39,466 bases of DNA from an uncultured Ruminococcus sp. (GCA_910579955.1 CAJTWE010000024.1:1-39466), one strand, 5' to 3'; shown: positions 1-8,827, counted from the stretch's first letter. Notes: a model not told the origin generated them from the letters alone. Numbers and translations: made by a program.

Positions 1-54
1 AGCGCCACCTTGCCAAGGTGGAGGTAGCGAGTTCGAGCCTCGTAATCCGCTCCA
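1..54 (+). tRNA. tRNA-Gly (GCC), 5' end outside window
   Basis: The visible part matches bases 135-188 of the complete tRNA-Gly downstream: anticodon loop TTGCCAA, T arm GTTCGAG and a 3' end encoding CCA. The D arm and 5' acceptor strand lie before the window. It is the first member of a tandem pair of tRNA-Gly genes. Confidence 0.93.
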
Positions 55-112
55 ATTTTTTCTTATTTTCGTAACGCCGCAGGAAATCTTGCGGTTTTAC
101 TTATATTTATAT

Positions 113-188
113 GCGGATTTAGCTCATCTGGTAGAGCGCCACCTTGCCAAGGTGGAGGTAGCGAGTTCGAGCCTCGTAATCCGCTCCA
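113..188 (+). tRNA. tRNA-Gly (GCC)
   Basis: Complete 76-nt cloverleaf. Acceptor GCGGATT pairs with AATCCGC, the anticodon stem CCACC/GGTGG encloses TTGCCAA (anticodon GCC), and CCA is encoded. It lies 58 bases after an identical visible partner, with only a weak hairpin (CCGCA..TGCGG) between, so the two are probably co-transcribed and arose by tandem duplication. Confidence 0.97.
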
Positions 189-192
189 AATG

Positions 193-221
193 GTCTGTTC
201 CGTTCGGGACGGACTTTTTTT
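193..221 (+). terminator. Rho-independent terminator after tRNA-Gly
   Basis: GTCTGTTCC and GGGACGGAC form a stem with a short loop, followed by a run of eight T. It sits four bases after the CCA end of the tRNA. Confidence 0.85.
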
Positions 222-299
222 ATGCATTTATTTTTGCGGATTGTTGATATTGCATAAAAATCTGTGTATAAATTTGTTTGCTGCATCAAGGCTTTTTTG

Positions 300-328
300 T
301 TTACAAATTTAATGATGTATGCTATAAT
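300..328 (+). promoter_or_regulatory. sigma-A promoter of the papain-fold protease gene
   Basis: TTTACA (300-305), 17-base spacer, TATAAT (323-328). The GTG start lies 43 bases downstream. Confidence 0.75.
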
Positions 329-370
329 ATTAGTAGCAGCTAATATTGTATAAAATAAGGGGGAATTTCT

Positions 371-1522
371 GTGAGGAAGATTAGACATATATGTTCGGTC
401 GCTGCGGCTGCATCATTAACTGGAGCGAGTTTATTGTATTATTCTGCTTCTGCAATGCCGATGGGAGTTGCTGGCGGGAACTTAACAATACCGGAAAATG
501 ATGAAGAAATGATTTATGTTGAGCGTGTTATAGGTAAGTATTTAAGCAATACTGACTATGCTTCTTTGGAGGGGGTTTGCGTAAGTGATGCTTTTCCACT
601 GCATGATTTGGAAAACTCACAGATATGTGGTAAAGATATTTTTGTTATATATTATCAAGAAACTGTAATAGGCGTTTTGAGTGTTATGGAGTGCGCTGAT
701 TCATATTATTCTGTATTTCGATTGACTGATGTTGACTGTATACAAAATGCATTTGATTCTAAAGCGAACATTGCGTTTTGCTGTTGTAATGGTGAATCGT
801 TAATGTTTGATGGAAGTAATTTTTACAATACGCAAACAGGAAACTTGACCGACTATATTCTTGAAGACGATTCTTTTGTTCGATTAGAAACGTTAGATTC
901 AATATATGGTTCCCTTCGACAATATGCTGGTAATAATACAAGAGGATATTATTACTGCTTAGAAGGTACTATTGAACCTGTAGCTAATACATATAAATAT
1001 AGCAAAGGAATTTGTTGGGCTGCCTCTATTGCGGCAAAGTACAATTATGAGCATGGCTATTATAAAGGCGGCTTTGGTTATGTTGATGCCGTGAATGTGT
1101 TCGATTGTGTAGAACGTGAATATGGTTCCCGCCCTACAGGTATACCGGATTGTGAAACGCTTGGGCTTAGACATTTTGGAATGTATGATACTTACTATAA
1201 AGGTGATGTGTCGGCAACTGCTATTGTTGCTGAAATTGCTAATGATAATCCTGTTTTAATAGATTTGAAAGGTTCAAATAAGCTTTCTCATATAACGACA
1301 TATCATAGCGCTATGATTTGTGGAGTTGAGTATAATGATGATGATTCGGCGATGTATGAAATTGTTGATCCAAATTGTTCAACAATACAACAGGCTTTTG
1401 TTGCAACGAATGCTTCTGAATCTTCATATGATTTTAAATATTCACCGGATTATCTTGCGGAATATTATAGTTGGTATTCGACATATTCTTATAGGCCTGA
1501 AAACAGAACTATTGGAAAGTGA
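371..1522 (+). CDS. Secreted papain-fold cysteine protease with N-terminal pro-like region
   Basis: The GTG at 371 follows AAGGGGGAA at 357-365 and opens a classic signal peptide (charged MRKIRH, hydrophobic run, ASA cleavage region near residue 28). The C-terminal half has papain-fold hallmarks: GICWAAS with a nucleophile Cys215 followed by Trp, YHSAMICG with His312, and VDPN with Asp333/Asn335 as candidate third residue. The pattern fits the C39/C47-like clan CA peptidases of Firmicutes. Residues of about 30-190 look like a propeptide region, and a stretch near 90-152 resembles the product of the next gene. No dockerin or wall anchor is visible. The next gene starts 21 bases after the stop and is probably co-transcribed. 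Clan and catalytic residues come from motif reading, and the exact peptidase family is not settled. Confidence 0.75.
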   Translation: MRKIRHICSVAAAASLTGASLLYYSASAMPMGVAGGNLTIPENDEEMIYVERVIGKYLSNTDYASLEGVCVSDAFPLHDLENSQICGKDIFVIYYQETVIGVLSVMECADSYYSVFRLTDVDCIQNAFDSKANIAFCCCNGESLMFDGSNFYNTQTGNLTDYILEDDSFVRLETLDSIYGSLRQYAGNNTRGYYYCLEGTIEPVANTYKYSKGICWAASIAAKYNYEHGYYKGGFGYVDAVNVFDCVEREYGSRPTGIPDCETLGLRHFGMYDTYYKGDVSATAIVAEIANDNPVLIDLKGSNKLSHITTYHSAMICGVEYNDDDSAMYEIVDPNCSTIQQAFVATNASESSYDFKYSPDYLAEYYSWYSTYSYRPENRTIGK

Positions 1523-1543
1523 TTGTTTAAGGGGGGATGGTTT

Positions 1544-2383
1544 ATGAATAGAAATAAAATTTTATCCGTACTGACATCAAGCGTGATGTGTACAACTCTT
1601 CTTGGGATGGATACCTATGCAGTGCTTGAACCTGATGATTATGTATCTGTATGCAATGATTTAGATAATGAGATTCTTTTGAACTGGAATGAAGGATTAT
1701 TGAATACTTTGAAACGGCGTGGTATAAATGCAGATGAATCATCTGTTGTATTTAGTGATCCTTATTATTGCTATAATTTTTATAATATGGAAATTGTAGA
1801 GGATAGTTATTATAGAATAGTTTTTGATAATGAAGATATTATTGGAGTAAGCTATGGAAGTGTAGAAGGAAATAAAGCTTATGTTCAGTGGTCGCCGGGA
1901 GAATTCGACTATTTGAGTGAAAGTCTCAAAAATGATAGTAAGATACTCTTTGGCGCTGCGGTGGTAGAGCATTTTTCGTGTAGTTTGATTTATTCCGGCG
2001 GTGCGTTTTATAGTTATAATTCTATAGTATTTGAAGAAGGAGAAACAGATCTTATATTTGGCGAAATTCCATATTCTCAATTGTTTGAGGGAGATGCGCC
2101 TGATGATGTAGAATTGCCGACAGTTTCAACAACAAATGAAACTACTATGCCTTATGTAAAATCTGAAAATTATATTGCTGGAGATGTGAACATGGATGGT
2201 AAGGTCTCCTTGCTTGATTTGGTTATGCTGGAACGTATAAATATTGGTGCGATAAGAGCAAATGATGCACAGATGACAAATGCTGATTGTTTTGAAGATG
2301 GAATTGTTAATTTTGATGATACTCAGGCTCTTATATGTTTTTTGGTTGAAAAGATTGATTTCTTGCCGATAATGCCTGAGTGA
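1544..2383 (+). CDS. Secreted dockerin protein with a pro-region-like domain (candidate protease inhibitor or chaperone)
   Basis: The ATG at 1544 is preceded by GGGGGG at 1531-1536 and starts a signal peptide ending near DTYAV. The mature part (about residues 25-190) has no catalytic motif I know, but the stretch from YRIVFDNEDIIGVSYGSV to GGAFYSYN parallels the region before the protease domain of the upstream gene (IYYQETVIGVLSVM to DGSNFYN), in the same order and spacing. A Thr-rich linker leads to a type I dockerin: GDVNMDGKVSLLDLVMLERI and a weaker second repeat, DCFEDGIVNFDDTQALI. It follows the protease by 21 bases. An inhibitor or folding helper that is homologous to a protease propeptide, as Spi is beside SpeB in streptococci, is one reading. 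A substrate-binding module is another. Function unknown. Confidence 0.7.
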   Translation: MNRNKILSVLTSSVMCTTLLGMDTYAVLEPDDYVSVCNDLDNEILLNWNEGLLNTLKRRGINADESSVVFSDPYYCYNFYNMEIVEDSYYRIVFDNEDIIGVSYGSVEGNKAYVQWSPGEFDYLSESLKNDSKILFGAAVVEHFSCSLIYSGGAFYSYNSIVFEEGETDLIFGEIPYSQLFEGDAPDDVELPTVSTTNETTMPYVKSENYIAGDVNMDGKVSLLDLVMLERINIGAIRANDAQMTNADCFEDGIVNFDDTQALICFLVEKIDFLPIMPE

Positions 2384-2401
2384 AAAATTTGATTTGATCA
2401 G

Positions 2402-2438
2402 AACACCTGTCGTTTTGCGATGGGTGTTTGATTTTTTT
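2402..2438 (+). terminator. Rho-independent terminator of the protease/dockerin operon
   Basis: AACACCTGTCG (2402-2412) pairs over 11 positions, with two G-T pairs, with CGATGGGTGTT (2418-2428), followed by a T-rich tail. Confidence 0.85.
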
Positions 2439-2551
2439 AATATACTTAAAAATTGCTTGTGTGCAATTCGCTTAAAGTAATGTTGGATAAGGCTTTCTTT
2501 TATGGCAAAACGCCAAAACTAAAAAAATCCGAAAAAAATCGAAAAAAGTCC

Positions 2552-2580
2552 TTGACAAAAACTTTGATACGTGATATAAT
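2552..2580 (+). promoter_or_regulatory. Consensus sigma-A promoter of tRNA-Pro
   Basis: TTGACA (2552-2557), 17 bases, TATAAT (2575-2580): a perfect consensus pair, as expected for a stable-RNA promoter. Confidence 0.9.
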
Positions 2581-2621
2581 AACAAAGTCGCAACGGACAA
2601 GCGCAAACGTCAAGGAAAAGG

Positions 2622-2698
2622 CGAGACGTAACTCAGCTTGGTAGAGTGCTTGCTTTGGGAGCAAGACGCCGCAGGTTCGAATCCTGTCGTCTCGACCA
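2622..2698 (+). tRNA. tRNA-Pro (TGG)
   Basis: 77-nt cloverleaf. Acceptor CGAGACG pairs with CGTCTCG, the anticodon stem CTTGC/GCAAG encloses TTTGGGA (anticodon TGG), and CCA is encoded. A 9-bp hairpin, GGATGCCTT/AAGGTGTCC, follows at about 2708-2729, without a T-run. Confidence 0.96.
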
Positions 2699-2803
2699 CG
2701 TTGTATCGGATGCCTTAACAAAGGTGTCCGAGCGCAACTTATTTCAAAAATTTTTGCTTCAAAAGCTTCAAAAAAATTTTTTGAAAAAAGTTGAAAAAAG
2801 TAC

Positions 2804-2832
2804 TTGACAAACAAAAAAAGATATGATATAAT
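2804..2832 (+). promoter_or_regulatory. Consensus sigma-A promoter of tRNA-Thr and tRNA-Tyr
   Basis: TTGACA (2804-2809), 17 bases, TATAAT (2827-2832). The tRNA starts 17 bases downstream. The stretch before it (about 2740-2800) is A/T-rich and low in complexity. Confidence 0.9.
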
Positions 2833-2849
2833 AAATATCGTTGTGAAGC

Positions 2850-2925
2850 GCTGGTGTAGCTCAGTTGGTAGAGCAGCTGATTTGTAATCAGCAGGTCGGG
2901 GGTTCGAGTCCGTCCACCAGCTCCA
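2850..2925 (+). tRNA. tRNA-Thr (TGT)
   Basis: 76-nt cloverleaf. Acceptor GCTGGTG pairs with CACCAGC, the anticodon stem GCTGA/TCAGC encloses TTTGTAA (anticodon TGT), and CCA is encoded. Confidence 0.96.
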
Positions 2926-2951
2926 TTTTTATTTTATTCAATTCAACAAAC

Positions 2952-3036
2952 GGGGGAGTTCCCGAGTGGCCAAAGGGGGCAGACTGTAAATCTGTTGCTT
3001 CTAGCTTCGATGGTTCGAATCCGTCCTCCCCCACCA
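2952..3036 (+). tRNA. tRNA-Tyr (GTA)
   Basis: 85-nt class II tRNA with a long variable arm. Acceptor GGGGGAG pairs with CTCCCCC, the anticodon stem GCAGA/TCTGT encloses CTGTAAA (anticodon GTA), and CCA is encoded. It is 26 bases after tRNA-Thr and probably in the same transcript. Confidence 0.95.
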
Positions 3037-3041
3037 ATCAG

Positions 3042-3076
3042 AAACAGGTAAGACCGTTTGGTTTTACCTGTTTTTT
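3042..3076 (+). terminator. Terminator between the tRNA cluster and typA
   Basis: AAACAGGTAA (3042-3051) pairs with TTACCTGTTT (3064-3073), followed by further T. No separate typA promoter is obvious in the remaining 40 bases, so typA may depend on read-through. Confidence 0.8.
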
Positions 3077-3115
3077 GTATATCACCGTTTTTATCGGATG
3101 AAAGAGGTTATATTT

Positions 3116-4936
3116 ATGATTAGAGAAGATTTGAGAAATGTTGCTATTATCGCCCACGTTGACCACGGAAAGACAACTCTTGTTGATGAAATGCTGAAAC
3201 AAGGCGGCGTTTTCCGTGAAAATCAGAATGTTACAGATCGTGTAATGGATTCAGGTGACTTGGAGCGTGAACGTGGCATTACCATTTTGGCGAAAAATAC
3301 ATCCGTAAAGTACGGCGATATAAAAATAAATATTATTGATACACCCGGACATGCCGATTTCGGCGGTGAGGTTGAACGAGTTCTTAGTATGGTAGACGGA
3401 GCGCTGCTTTTAGTTGACGCTGCGGAAGGTCCTATGCCTCAGACAAGATTTGTTCTCCAGAAAGCTCTGGAAATGAATTTGAAAATCATAGTTGTTGTTA
3501 ATAAAATAGATCGACCGGACGCAAGACTTGATGAGATCGGTGATGAAGTTCTCGAGCTTCTTATGGATCTTGATGCAAGCGAAGAACAGCTGGAAAATAC
3601 ACCATTTCTTTATTGTTCGGGCAGAGCCGGTACAGCAAGTACCGAGCCGTTTGAAGAGGGTAAGGATCTTACTCCGCTTTTTGATACTATCATAAATTAT
3701 ATAGATGCGCCTGAGGGTGAACCGGATGAACCTTATCAAATGCTTATTTCTTCCATTGATTATAATGAATATGTGGGCAGAATAGCAGTAGGAAGAATTT
3801 CAAGAGGTACTGTACATGTTAATCAGCCTATAGTTATAGGAAATTATCATAAACCGGAAGAAAGCCGCAGAAACAAGGTAGTTTCACTGCTCCAGATACA
3901 GGGACTCCAGAGAGTTCCTGCCGAAACTGCAACAGTAGGCGATATTGTTTGGATAAGCGGTATTGAGAATATCTCTATAGGAGATACAGTGTGCGCTCCG
4001 GATTGCTTCGAGCCGCTGCCATTTACTAAGATCAGCGAGCCAACAGTTGAAATGACATTTTCAGTAAACGATAGCCCGTTTGCAGGCAAAGAAGGTAAGT
4101 TCGTTACATCAAGACAGCTTCGTGACAGACTTATGCGTGAGCTTCTCCGTGATGTTTCCCTGAGAGTAACGGAAACCGAAAGCACAGATGCCTTCCGTGT
4201 GGCAGGCAGAGGAGAGATGCACCTTTCTATTCTCATTGAAAATATGAGAAGAGAGGGCTATGAGCTTGGTGTTTCCACACCGAGAGTTCTATATCAGGAA
4301 ATTGATGGAAAACGTTATGAGCCTGTTGAAGAAGTTACAATTGATGTTCCTGAGGAATGCGTAGGTTCAGTTATGGAAAAACTCGGCACAAGAAAGGCCG
4401 AAATGCAGGATATGCATCCACAGGGCGGCAGAACAAGAATCACATTTCTTATCCCTTCACGAGGACTTTTCGGCTATAAGAGCGAGTTCCTCACAGATAC
4501 AAAGGGTGAAGGAATCATGAACAGCGTATTCTACGGATATGAGCCTTATAAAGGCGATATCCCAAGAAGAAAAACAGGTTCTCTTGTTTCATTTGAAACA
4601 GGTGAGGCTGTAACCTATGGCCTTTATAACGCCCAGGAGAGAGGTTCTCTGTTTATCGGTGCAGGCACTCAGGTTTATGAAGGCATGATAGTTGGAGCAT
4701 CTCCAAAGACAGAAGATCTTGTTGTCAATGTTTGCAAAAGAAAGCATCTGACCAATACAAGAGCAAGCGGAAGCGATGACGCACTTCGTCTTGTTCCGCC
4801 TAGAAATCTTAGTCTTGAGGATTGTCTGGAATTCCTTGCAGATGACGAGCTTCTTGAGGTTACACCTAAGTCGCTGCGTATCCGTAAGGAGGTACTCAGC
4901 AATCAGCTCCGTGCTAAGCAGAGAAACAAGAAGTAA
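3116..4936 (+). CDS. typA: Ribosome-associated translational GTPase TypA/BipA
   Basis: TypA/BipA is an EF-G-like GTPase that binds the ribosome and acts in ribosome assembly and stress adaptation. The 606-residue length fits the family. The G domain shows G1 AHVDHGKT (about residues 13-20), the switch I motif RERGITIL (51-58), G3 DTPGH (75-79) and G4 NKID. The C-terminal part carries the TypA-specific block with GTRKAEMQDM, RGLFGYKSEFLTDT and the basic end KSLRIRKE. The ATG at 3116 is chosen over one at 3098 because AAAGAGG at 3101-3107 is placed correctly for it and MIREDLRN is the usual family start. Confidence 0.96.
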   Translation: MIREDLRNVAIIAHVDHGKTTLVDEMLKQGGVFRENQNVTDRVMDSGDLERERGITILAKNTSVKYGDIKINIIDTPGHADFGGEVERVLSMVDGALLLVDAAEGPMPQTRFVLQKALEMNLKIIVVVNKIDRPDARLDEIGDEVLELLMDLDASEEQLENTPFLYCSGRAGTASTEPFEEGKDLTPLFDTIINYIDAPEGEPDEPYQMLISSIDYNEYVGRIAVGRISRGTVHVNQPIVIGNYHKPEESRRNKVVSLLQIQGLQRVPAETATVGDIVWISGIENISIGDTVCAPDCFEPLPFTKISEPTVEMTFSVNDSPFAGKEGKFVTSRQLRDRLMRELLRDVSLRVTETESTDAFRVAGRGEMHLSILIENMRREGYELGVSTPRVLYQEIDGKRYEPVEEVTIDVPEECVGSVMEKLGTRKAEMQDMHPQGGRTRITFLIPSRGLFGYKSEFLTDTKGEGIMNSVFYGYEPYKGDIPRRKTGSLVSFETGEAVTYGLYNAQERGSLFIGAGTQVYEGMIVGASPKTEDLVVNVCKRKHLTNTRASGSDDALRLVPPRNLSLEDCLEFLADDELLEVTPKSLRIRKEVLSNQLRAKQRNKK

Positions 4937-5036
4937 GAAGATTTTCTCATGTTGTTTCATATAGTATTTATATAATAATTTATATGAGAACGGCTTCTTA
5001 ACAAACGATCATTACATTGGAAAGGAAGATATTATT

Positions 5037-5699
5037 ATGCGTAATTTTACAAAAAAGCAGATTTGGGCAGCGCTCCTTACAGCAGCGACAATTTTTTCAT
5101 TGACAGGCTGCGATTCCTTTGGTTCTGATAAAACAGATTATACTGAGGCAACAATGGGTGTTGTTGAAACTACTGCGGAATACACTTCAAACACAGATTA
5201 TCTCTATATTAAGAATGAGGACGGCACAATTGCCATAAGTGGTTATACAGGCAGCAATTCTATTTTAACTGTTCCGGATACAGTGGACGGTCTTAAAGTA
5301 ACAGCTATTGGTGACCACGCTTTTGAGGCTAACTGGGATCTTGAAGAAATCGTTCTCCCAGAGGGTATTACCTATATCGGAGAAAGTGCATTTATGGATT
5401 GCGGTAAGCTGAAATCTGTAACTATTCCTGAGACTACTGTAACTATTCGCCGTGCTGCCTTTGCAAGCTGCTCTGCACTTGATAATGTTGTAGTTCCTGC
5501 AAGCGTTGCAGAAATTATGGAAGAAACATTCAGCGGCTGCGGCAGTCTGAAAAATCTTACTATTGCAAGTACTAGTGTTATTTATGAAAGCTGGGGACTT
5601 GATAGTGAGGTAATGCCTGATTTGGTTATTACTTGTCCGGAAGGCTCACAAATAAGCACATGGGCAAAGGAAAACAGCTTTAAAACAGCTGCTCTGTAA
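5037..5699 (+). CDS. Lipoprotein with BspA-type leucine-rich repeats
   Basis: A lipoprotein signal (positively charged start, hydrophobic core, lipobox LTGC with Cys near residue 25) is followed by a Thr-rich linker and three to four repeats of the BspA/LRR_5 kind: AIGDHAFEANWDLEEIVLPE, YIGESAFMDCGKLKSVTIPE, TIRRAAFASCSALDNVVVPA and a divergent fourth. Such repeats usually mediate binding on the cell surface. The ligand is unknown. GGAAAGGAAG precedes the ATG. The next lipoprotein gene follows after 20 bases, suggesting a two-gene operon. Confidence 0.85.
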   Translation: MRNFTKKQIWAALLTAATIFSLTGCDSFGSDKTDYTEATMGVVETTAEYTSNTDYLYIKNEDGTIAISGYTGSNSILTVPDTVDGLKVTAIGDHAFEANWDLEEIVLPEGITYIGESAFMDCGKLKSVTIPETTVTIRRAAFASCSALDNVVVPASVAEIMEETFSGCGSLKNLTIASTSVIYESWGLDSEVMPDLVITCPEGSQISTWAKENSFKTAAL

Positions 5700-5719
5700 T
5701 TCACGAAAGGAATAAAATT

Positions 5720-6436
5720 ATGACAATAAAAGGTAAGCTGCTGCTGATGTTTATGACCGTGGCAATGACAGCCTCACTTTTCGGATGCAGTGATAAGGAC
5801 GATACTGCTTCCACAACAGAATCTTCGTCAAGCGATAGTGCGACTGAGCAATCCGAGCAGTCAACTGAAAGCACTGAGGCTGCAAATGACGAGACAGAAA
5901 CAGAAGATGCAACTGTTCAGGCAAATATTCCGCTGGAATATGACGGAACAGATGTAAACGATGACTGTGCAGATACAATAAACAAGTATTTTACAGCTAT
6001 AATAAATCAGAAGTATGACTCTTACAAAGAAACTATAGATCCTTATTATTGGCAGGTGTACAATTCATGGCTTGATGGAAACTATGGTTACGGTATGGAG
6101 ACATCCTTTGAGACAATGCATCAGAATCTTATGGATTCTGCTGTAAGTGCCAATAACGGCAAAGATGTTTCTGACATCTATATTACAAAACTTAAGCTTA
6201 CCACTACCTCAGCTAAGGACGGCGAGGACGAATCTGCTGTTGTGGAGGATTACCTTGCACAGTATGATACTATTATAGGTGAAGGCTTTACTGAAGAGCT
6301 GAGAAAACAGTGCGATGACGTTATAAATGTGACATTTACCATGACAGCTGATTGTGATGGCACAGAGCTGGAAATTTTAAAGGATATGGAGCTTCTTATG
6401 ACAGTTCATGGTGACGAATATAAGATATTGGGCTGA
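5720..6436 (+). CDS. Lipoprotein of unknown function
   Basis: 238 residues. The start is a lipoprotein signal with lipobox LFGC (Cys23), then a Ser/Thr/Glu-rich low-complexity linker to about residue 75, then a mostly helical acidic domain with DCADTINKYFTAIINQKYDSYKE and MTADCDGTELEILKDME near the end. I recognise no family. It is probably co-transcribed with the LRR lipoprotein gene, with which it shares membrane anchoring. Confidence 0.75.
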   Translation: MTIKGKLLLMFMTVAMTASLFGCSDKDDTASTTESSSSDSATEQSEQSTESTEAANDETETEDATVQANIPLEYDGTDVNDDCADTINKYFTAIINQKYDSYKETIDPYYWQVYNSWLDGNYGYGMETSFETMHQNLMDSAVSANNGKDVSDIYITKLKLTTTSAKDGEDESAVVEDYLAQYDTIIGEGFTEELRKQCDDVINVTFTMTADCDGTELEILKDMELLMTVHGDEYKILG

Positions 6437-6462
6437 TTTCCGGGGAAATGTGGCAACGTCCC

Positions 6463-6491
6463 TTGACAATAGTCGGAAAAGGGCGTATAAT
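6463..6491 (+). promoter_or_regulatory. Consensus sigma-A promoter of serC-serA
   Basis: TTGACA (6463-6468), 17 bases, TATAAT (6486-6491). The leader to the serC ATG is about 63 bases with no convincing riboswitch. Confidence 0.9.
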
Positions 6492-6560
6492 AGATTTTGT
6501 TAAATATATATCAAACATGCAAGAGGCAAACTCCTGTGTGATATTTTGGAGGTTTATGCT

Positions 6561-7646
6561 ATGAAGAGAGTGTACAATTTTAGTGCAGGTCCGGCTGTTC
6601 TGCCGGAAGAAGTGCTCAGAGAAGCAGCAGAGGAAATGATGGATTACCGTGGCTGCGGTATGTCTGTTATGGAAATGAGCCACCGAAGTGCTGCATTTCA
6701 GCAGATCATTGACGAGGCAGAAGCTGATCTCAGAGATTTAATGAATATTCCTGATAATTATAAAGTGCTGTTTTTACAGGGCGGTGCATCACAGCAGTTC
6801 TCAGCAATTCCTATGAATATGATGAAGAATGGCAAGGCTGGATATATCGTTACAGGTCAGTGGGCTAAGAAGGCTTATCTGGAAGGTCAGAAATACGGCG
6901 AAGCTATCAAGCTTGCTTCTTCTGAGGACGAGACTTTCTCATATATTCCGGATTGTTCTGATCTTGATATTCCGGAAGATGCAGATTATGTTTATATCTG
7001 TGAAAATAATACTATATATGGTACTAAATTCAAGACTTTGCCGAATACAAAGGGCAAGCCGCTGGTTGCAGACGTTTCTTCATGCTTTTTAAGTGAACCT
7101 GTAGATGTTTCAAAGTACGGCGTTATTTGGGGCGGCGTTCAGAAGAATATCGGACCTGCTGGCGTTGTTATCATGATTATTCGTGAGGATCTCATACCGG
7201 AAGAAACACCTGTTGAAAATACTCCTACAATGCTTAAATGGAAAACACAGGCTGACAACGGTTCTATGTACAATACTCCTCCATGTTATGGTATTTATAT
7301 CTGCGGCAAGGTATTCAAGTGGATAAAGAAGATGGGCGGACTTGAAGCTATGAAGGCTCATAATGAGAAAAAGGCTGCTATTCTTTACAATTTCCTTGAT
7401 GAAAGCAAGCTGTTTAAGGGTACAGTACGTCCGGAAGACCGTTCTCTTATGAATGTTCCTTTTGTAACAGGCGATAAGGACATGGACGCTAAGTTTGTTA
7501 AAGAAGCAAAGGCTGCCGGCTTTGAAAACCTTAAGGGTCATAGAAGCGTTGGCGGTATGAGAGCATCTATTTATAACGCTATGCCTATTGAAGGCGTTGA
7601 GGCTCTTGTTGCATTCATGAAGAAGTTTGAAGAAGAAAACGCATAA
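6561..7646 (+). CDS. serC: Phosphoserine aminotransferase
   Basis: SerC is the PLP enzyme that converts 3-phosphohydroxypyruvate and glutamate to O-phosphoserine in serine synthesis. The 361 residues match the family. Seen: the N-terminal VYNFSAGPAVLPEEVL, the small-domain motif MEMSHRS, LQGGASQQF, the PLP-lysine region GVQKNIGPAG, and C-terminal GHRSVGGMRASIYNA. The ATG at 6561 is preceded by TTGGAGG (6546-6552). serA follows after 20 bases, giving a serC-serA operon. Confidence 0.97.
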   Translation: MKRVYNFSAGPAVLPEEVLREAAEEMMDYRGCGMSVMEMSHRSAAFQQIIDEAEADLRDLMNIPDNYKVLFLQGGASQQFSAIPMNMMKNGKAGYIVTGQWAKKAYLEGQKYGEAIKLASSEDETFSYIPDCSDLDIPEDADYVYICENNTIYGTKFKTLPNTKGKPLVADVSSCFLSEPVDVSKYGVIWGGVQKNIGPAGVVIMIIREDLIPEETPVENTPTMLKWKTQADNGSMYNTPPCYGIYICGKVFKWIKKMGGLEAMKAHNEKKAAILYNFLDESKLFKGTVRPEDRSLMNVPFVTGDKDMDAKFVKEAKAAGFENLKGHRSVGGMRASIYNAMPIEGVEALVAFMKKFEEENA

Positions 7647-7666
7647 GAGGAAAGGATACATAATAA

Positions 7667-8827
7667 ATGTTTACCATTGAAACACTTAATAAAATTTCTG
7701 CGGTTGGTACAGATCGTTTTGACAATAAATATACTGTGACAGATAATGCAGAGAATCCTGATGCAATCATGGTTCGTAGTGCCGCTATGCACGATATGCA
7801 GTTTGGTGAGAATCTTCTCGCCATTGCAAGAGCAGGCGCAGGTGTAAATAATATTCCTGTTCAGCGCTGCGCAGAAGAGGGTATATGCGTATTCAATACA
7901 CCAGGCGCAAATGCAAATGCTGTAAAAGAGCTTGTACTTACTGGTCTTCTTATGTCTTCACGTAAGATAGTAGACGGTATCAAGTGGGCAGGTACTCTTG
8001 AAGATGGTGAAACATCTGTTGCAAAGCAGGTTGAAAAGGGAAAGAGCCAGTTTGTAGGTCCTGAGATCAAGGGCAAGACACTTGGTATTATCGGTCTTGG
8101 CGCTATCGGTGCACTGGTGGCAAATGCTGCTGTTGCTCTTGGCATGAAGGTCGTTGGTACTGACCCATTCCTGTCTGTAGGTGCAGCACTTCGTCTTGAT
8201 CCATCTGTTGTAGTTGTTAAATCTAATGATGACGTTTTTGCAGCAGCTGATTATATTACTATTCACGTTCCTTTCAATAAGGAAACAGAGGGCATGATCA
8301 ATGCTGAAACTATTGCTAAGATGAAGGACGGCGTTAGAGTTCTGAACTATGCAAGAGGCGAGCTTGTAAACGATGATGACATGATTGCTGCACTGGAATC
8401 CGGAAAGGTTTCTTGCTACTGCACAGATTTCCCTAATGCTAAGACTGCTAATGCAAAGGGCATTATCGCAACACCTCATCTGGGTGCATCTACTCCTGAG
8501 AGTGAAGATAACTGCGCAATTATGGCAGCAGATGAGCTTATCACATATTTGGAAACAGGTAATATACGCAATAGTGTAAATCTTCCGAATGCGGAAATGG
8601 CTGCTGTTGGAACAAAGATCTGCATTATTCATAAGAACGTTCCTGCTATGATAGCATCTGTAACAACAGCTGCTGCAAGCTGCGGTCTTAATATTGAAAA
8701 TATGGTAAATGCAAGCAGAGGTGACTTTGCGTATACAATGCTTGATATTATTGGAGATGTTTCCGGTAATATGGTAGATACTCTTAATAAGATAGAGGGC
8801 ATTATCAGAGTAAGAGTTATAGCTTAA
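7667..8827 (+). CDS. serA: D-3-phosphoglycerate dehydrogenase
   Basis: SerA oxidises 3-phosphoglycerate to 3-phosphohydroxypyruvate with NAD, the first step of serine synthesis. In 386 residues it has the D-2-hydroxyacid dehydrogenase layout: the NAD-binding GIIGLGAIGALVA near residue 145, catalytic Arg in NYARGELV, and the His motif ATPHLGAST. A C-terminal ACT domain (about 315-386) is typical for serine feedback. This is the short clostridial form, without the extra intervening domain of the long forms. RBS GAGGAAAGG lies at 7647-7655, and the gene follows serC. Confidence 0.96.
   Translation: MFTIETLNKISAVGTDRFDNKYTVTDNAENPDAIMVRSAAMHDMQFGENLLAIARAGAGVNNIPVQRCAEEGICVFNTPGANANAVKELVLTGLLMSSRKIVDGIKWAGTLEDGETSVAKQVEKGKSQFVGPEIKGKTLGIIGLGAIGALVANAAVALGMKVVGTDPFLSVGAALRLDPSVVVVKSNDDVFAAADYITIHVPFNKETEGMINAETIAKMKDGVRVLNYARGELVNDDDMIAALESGKVSCYCTDFPNAKTANAKGIIATPHLGASTPESEDNCAIMAADELITYLETGNIRNSVNLPNAEMAAVGTKICIIHKNVPAMIASVTTAAASCGLNIENMVNASRGDFAYTMLDIIGDVSGNMVDTLNKIEGIIRVRVIA

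Noticed and set aside
119..388. 89-codon minus-strand frame over tRNA-Gly and the protease promoter
   Set aside because: It is antisense to the tRNA and contains the typical tRNA-derived residue string. No start signals.
2453..2644. 63-codon frame before tRNA-Pro, and a 104-codon minus frame at 2500-2814
   Set aside because: They span the consensus promoter and the tRNA. Composition is low-complexity and neither has a ribosome binding site.
2865..3101. Plus-strand open frame over tRNA-Thr and tRNA-Tyr
   Set aside because: It reads through two tRNA genes and has no ribosome binding site.
7958..8632. 224-codon minus-strand frame opposite serA
   Set aside because: Shadow of serA in another frame, with Cys/Asn-rich composition and no start signals.
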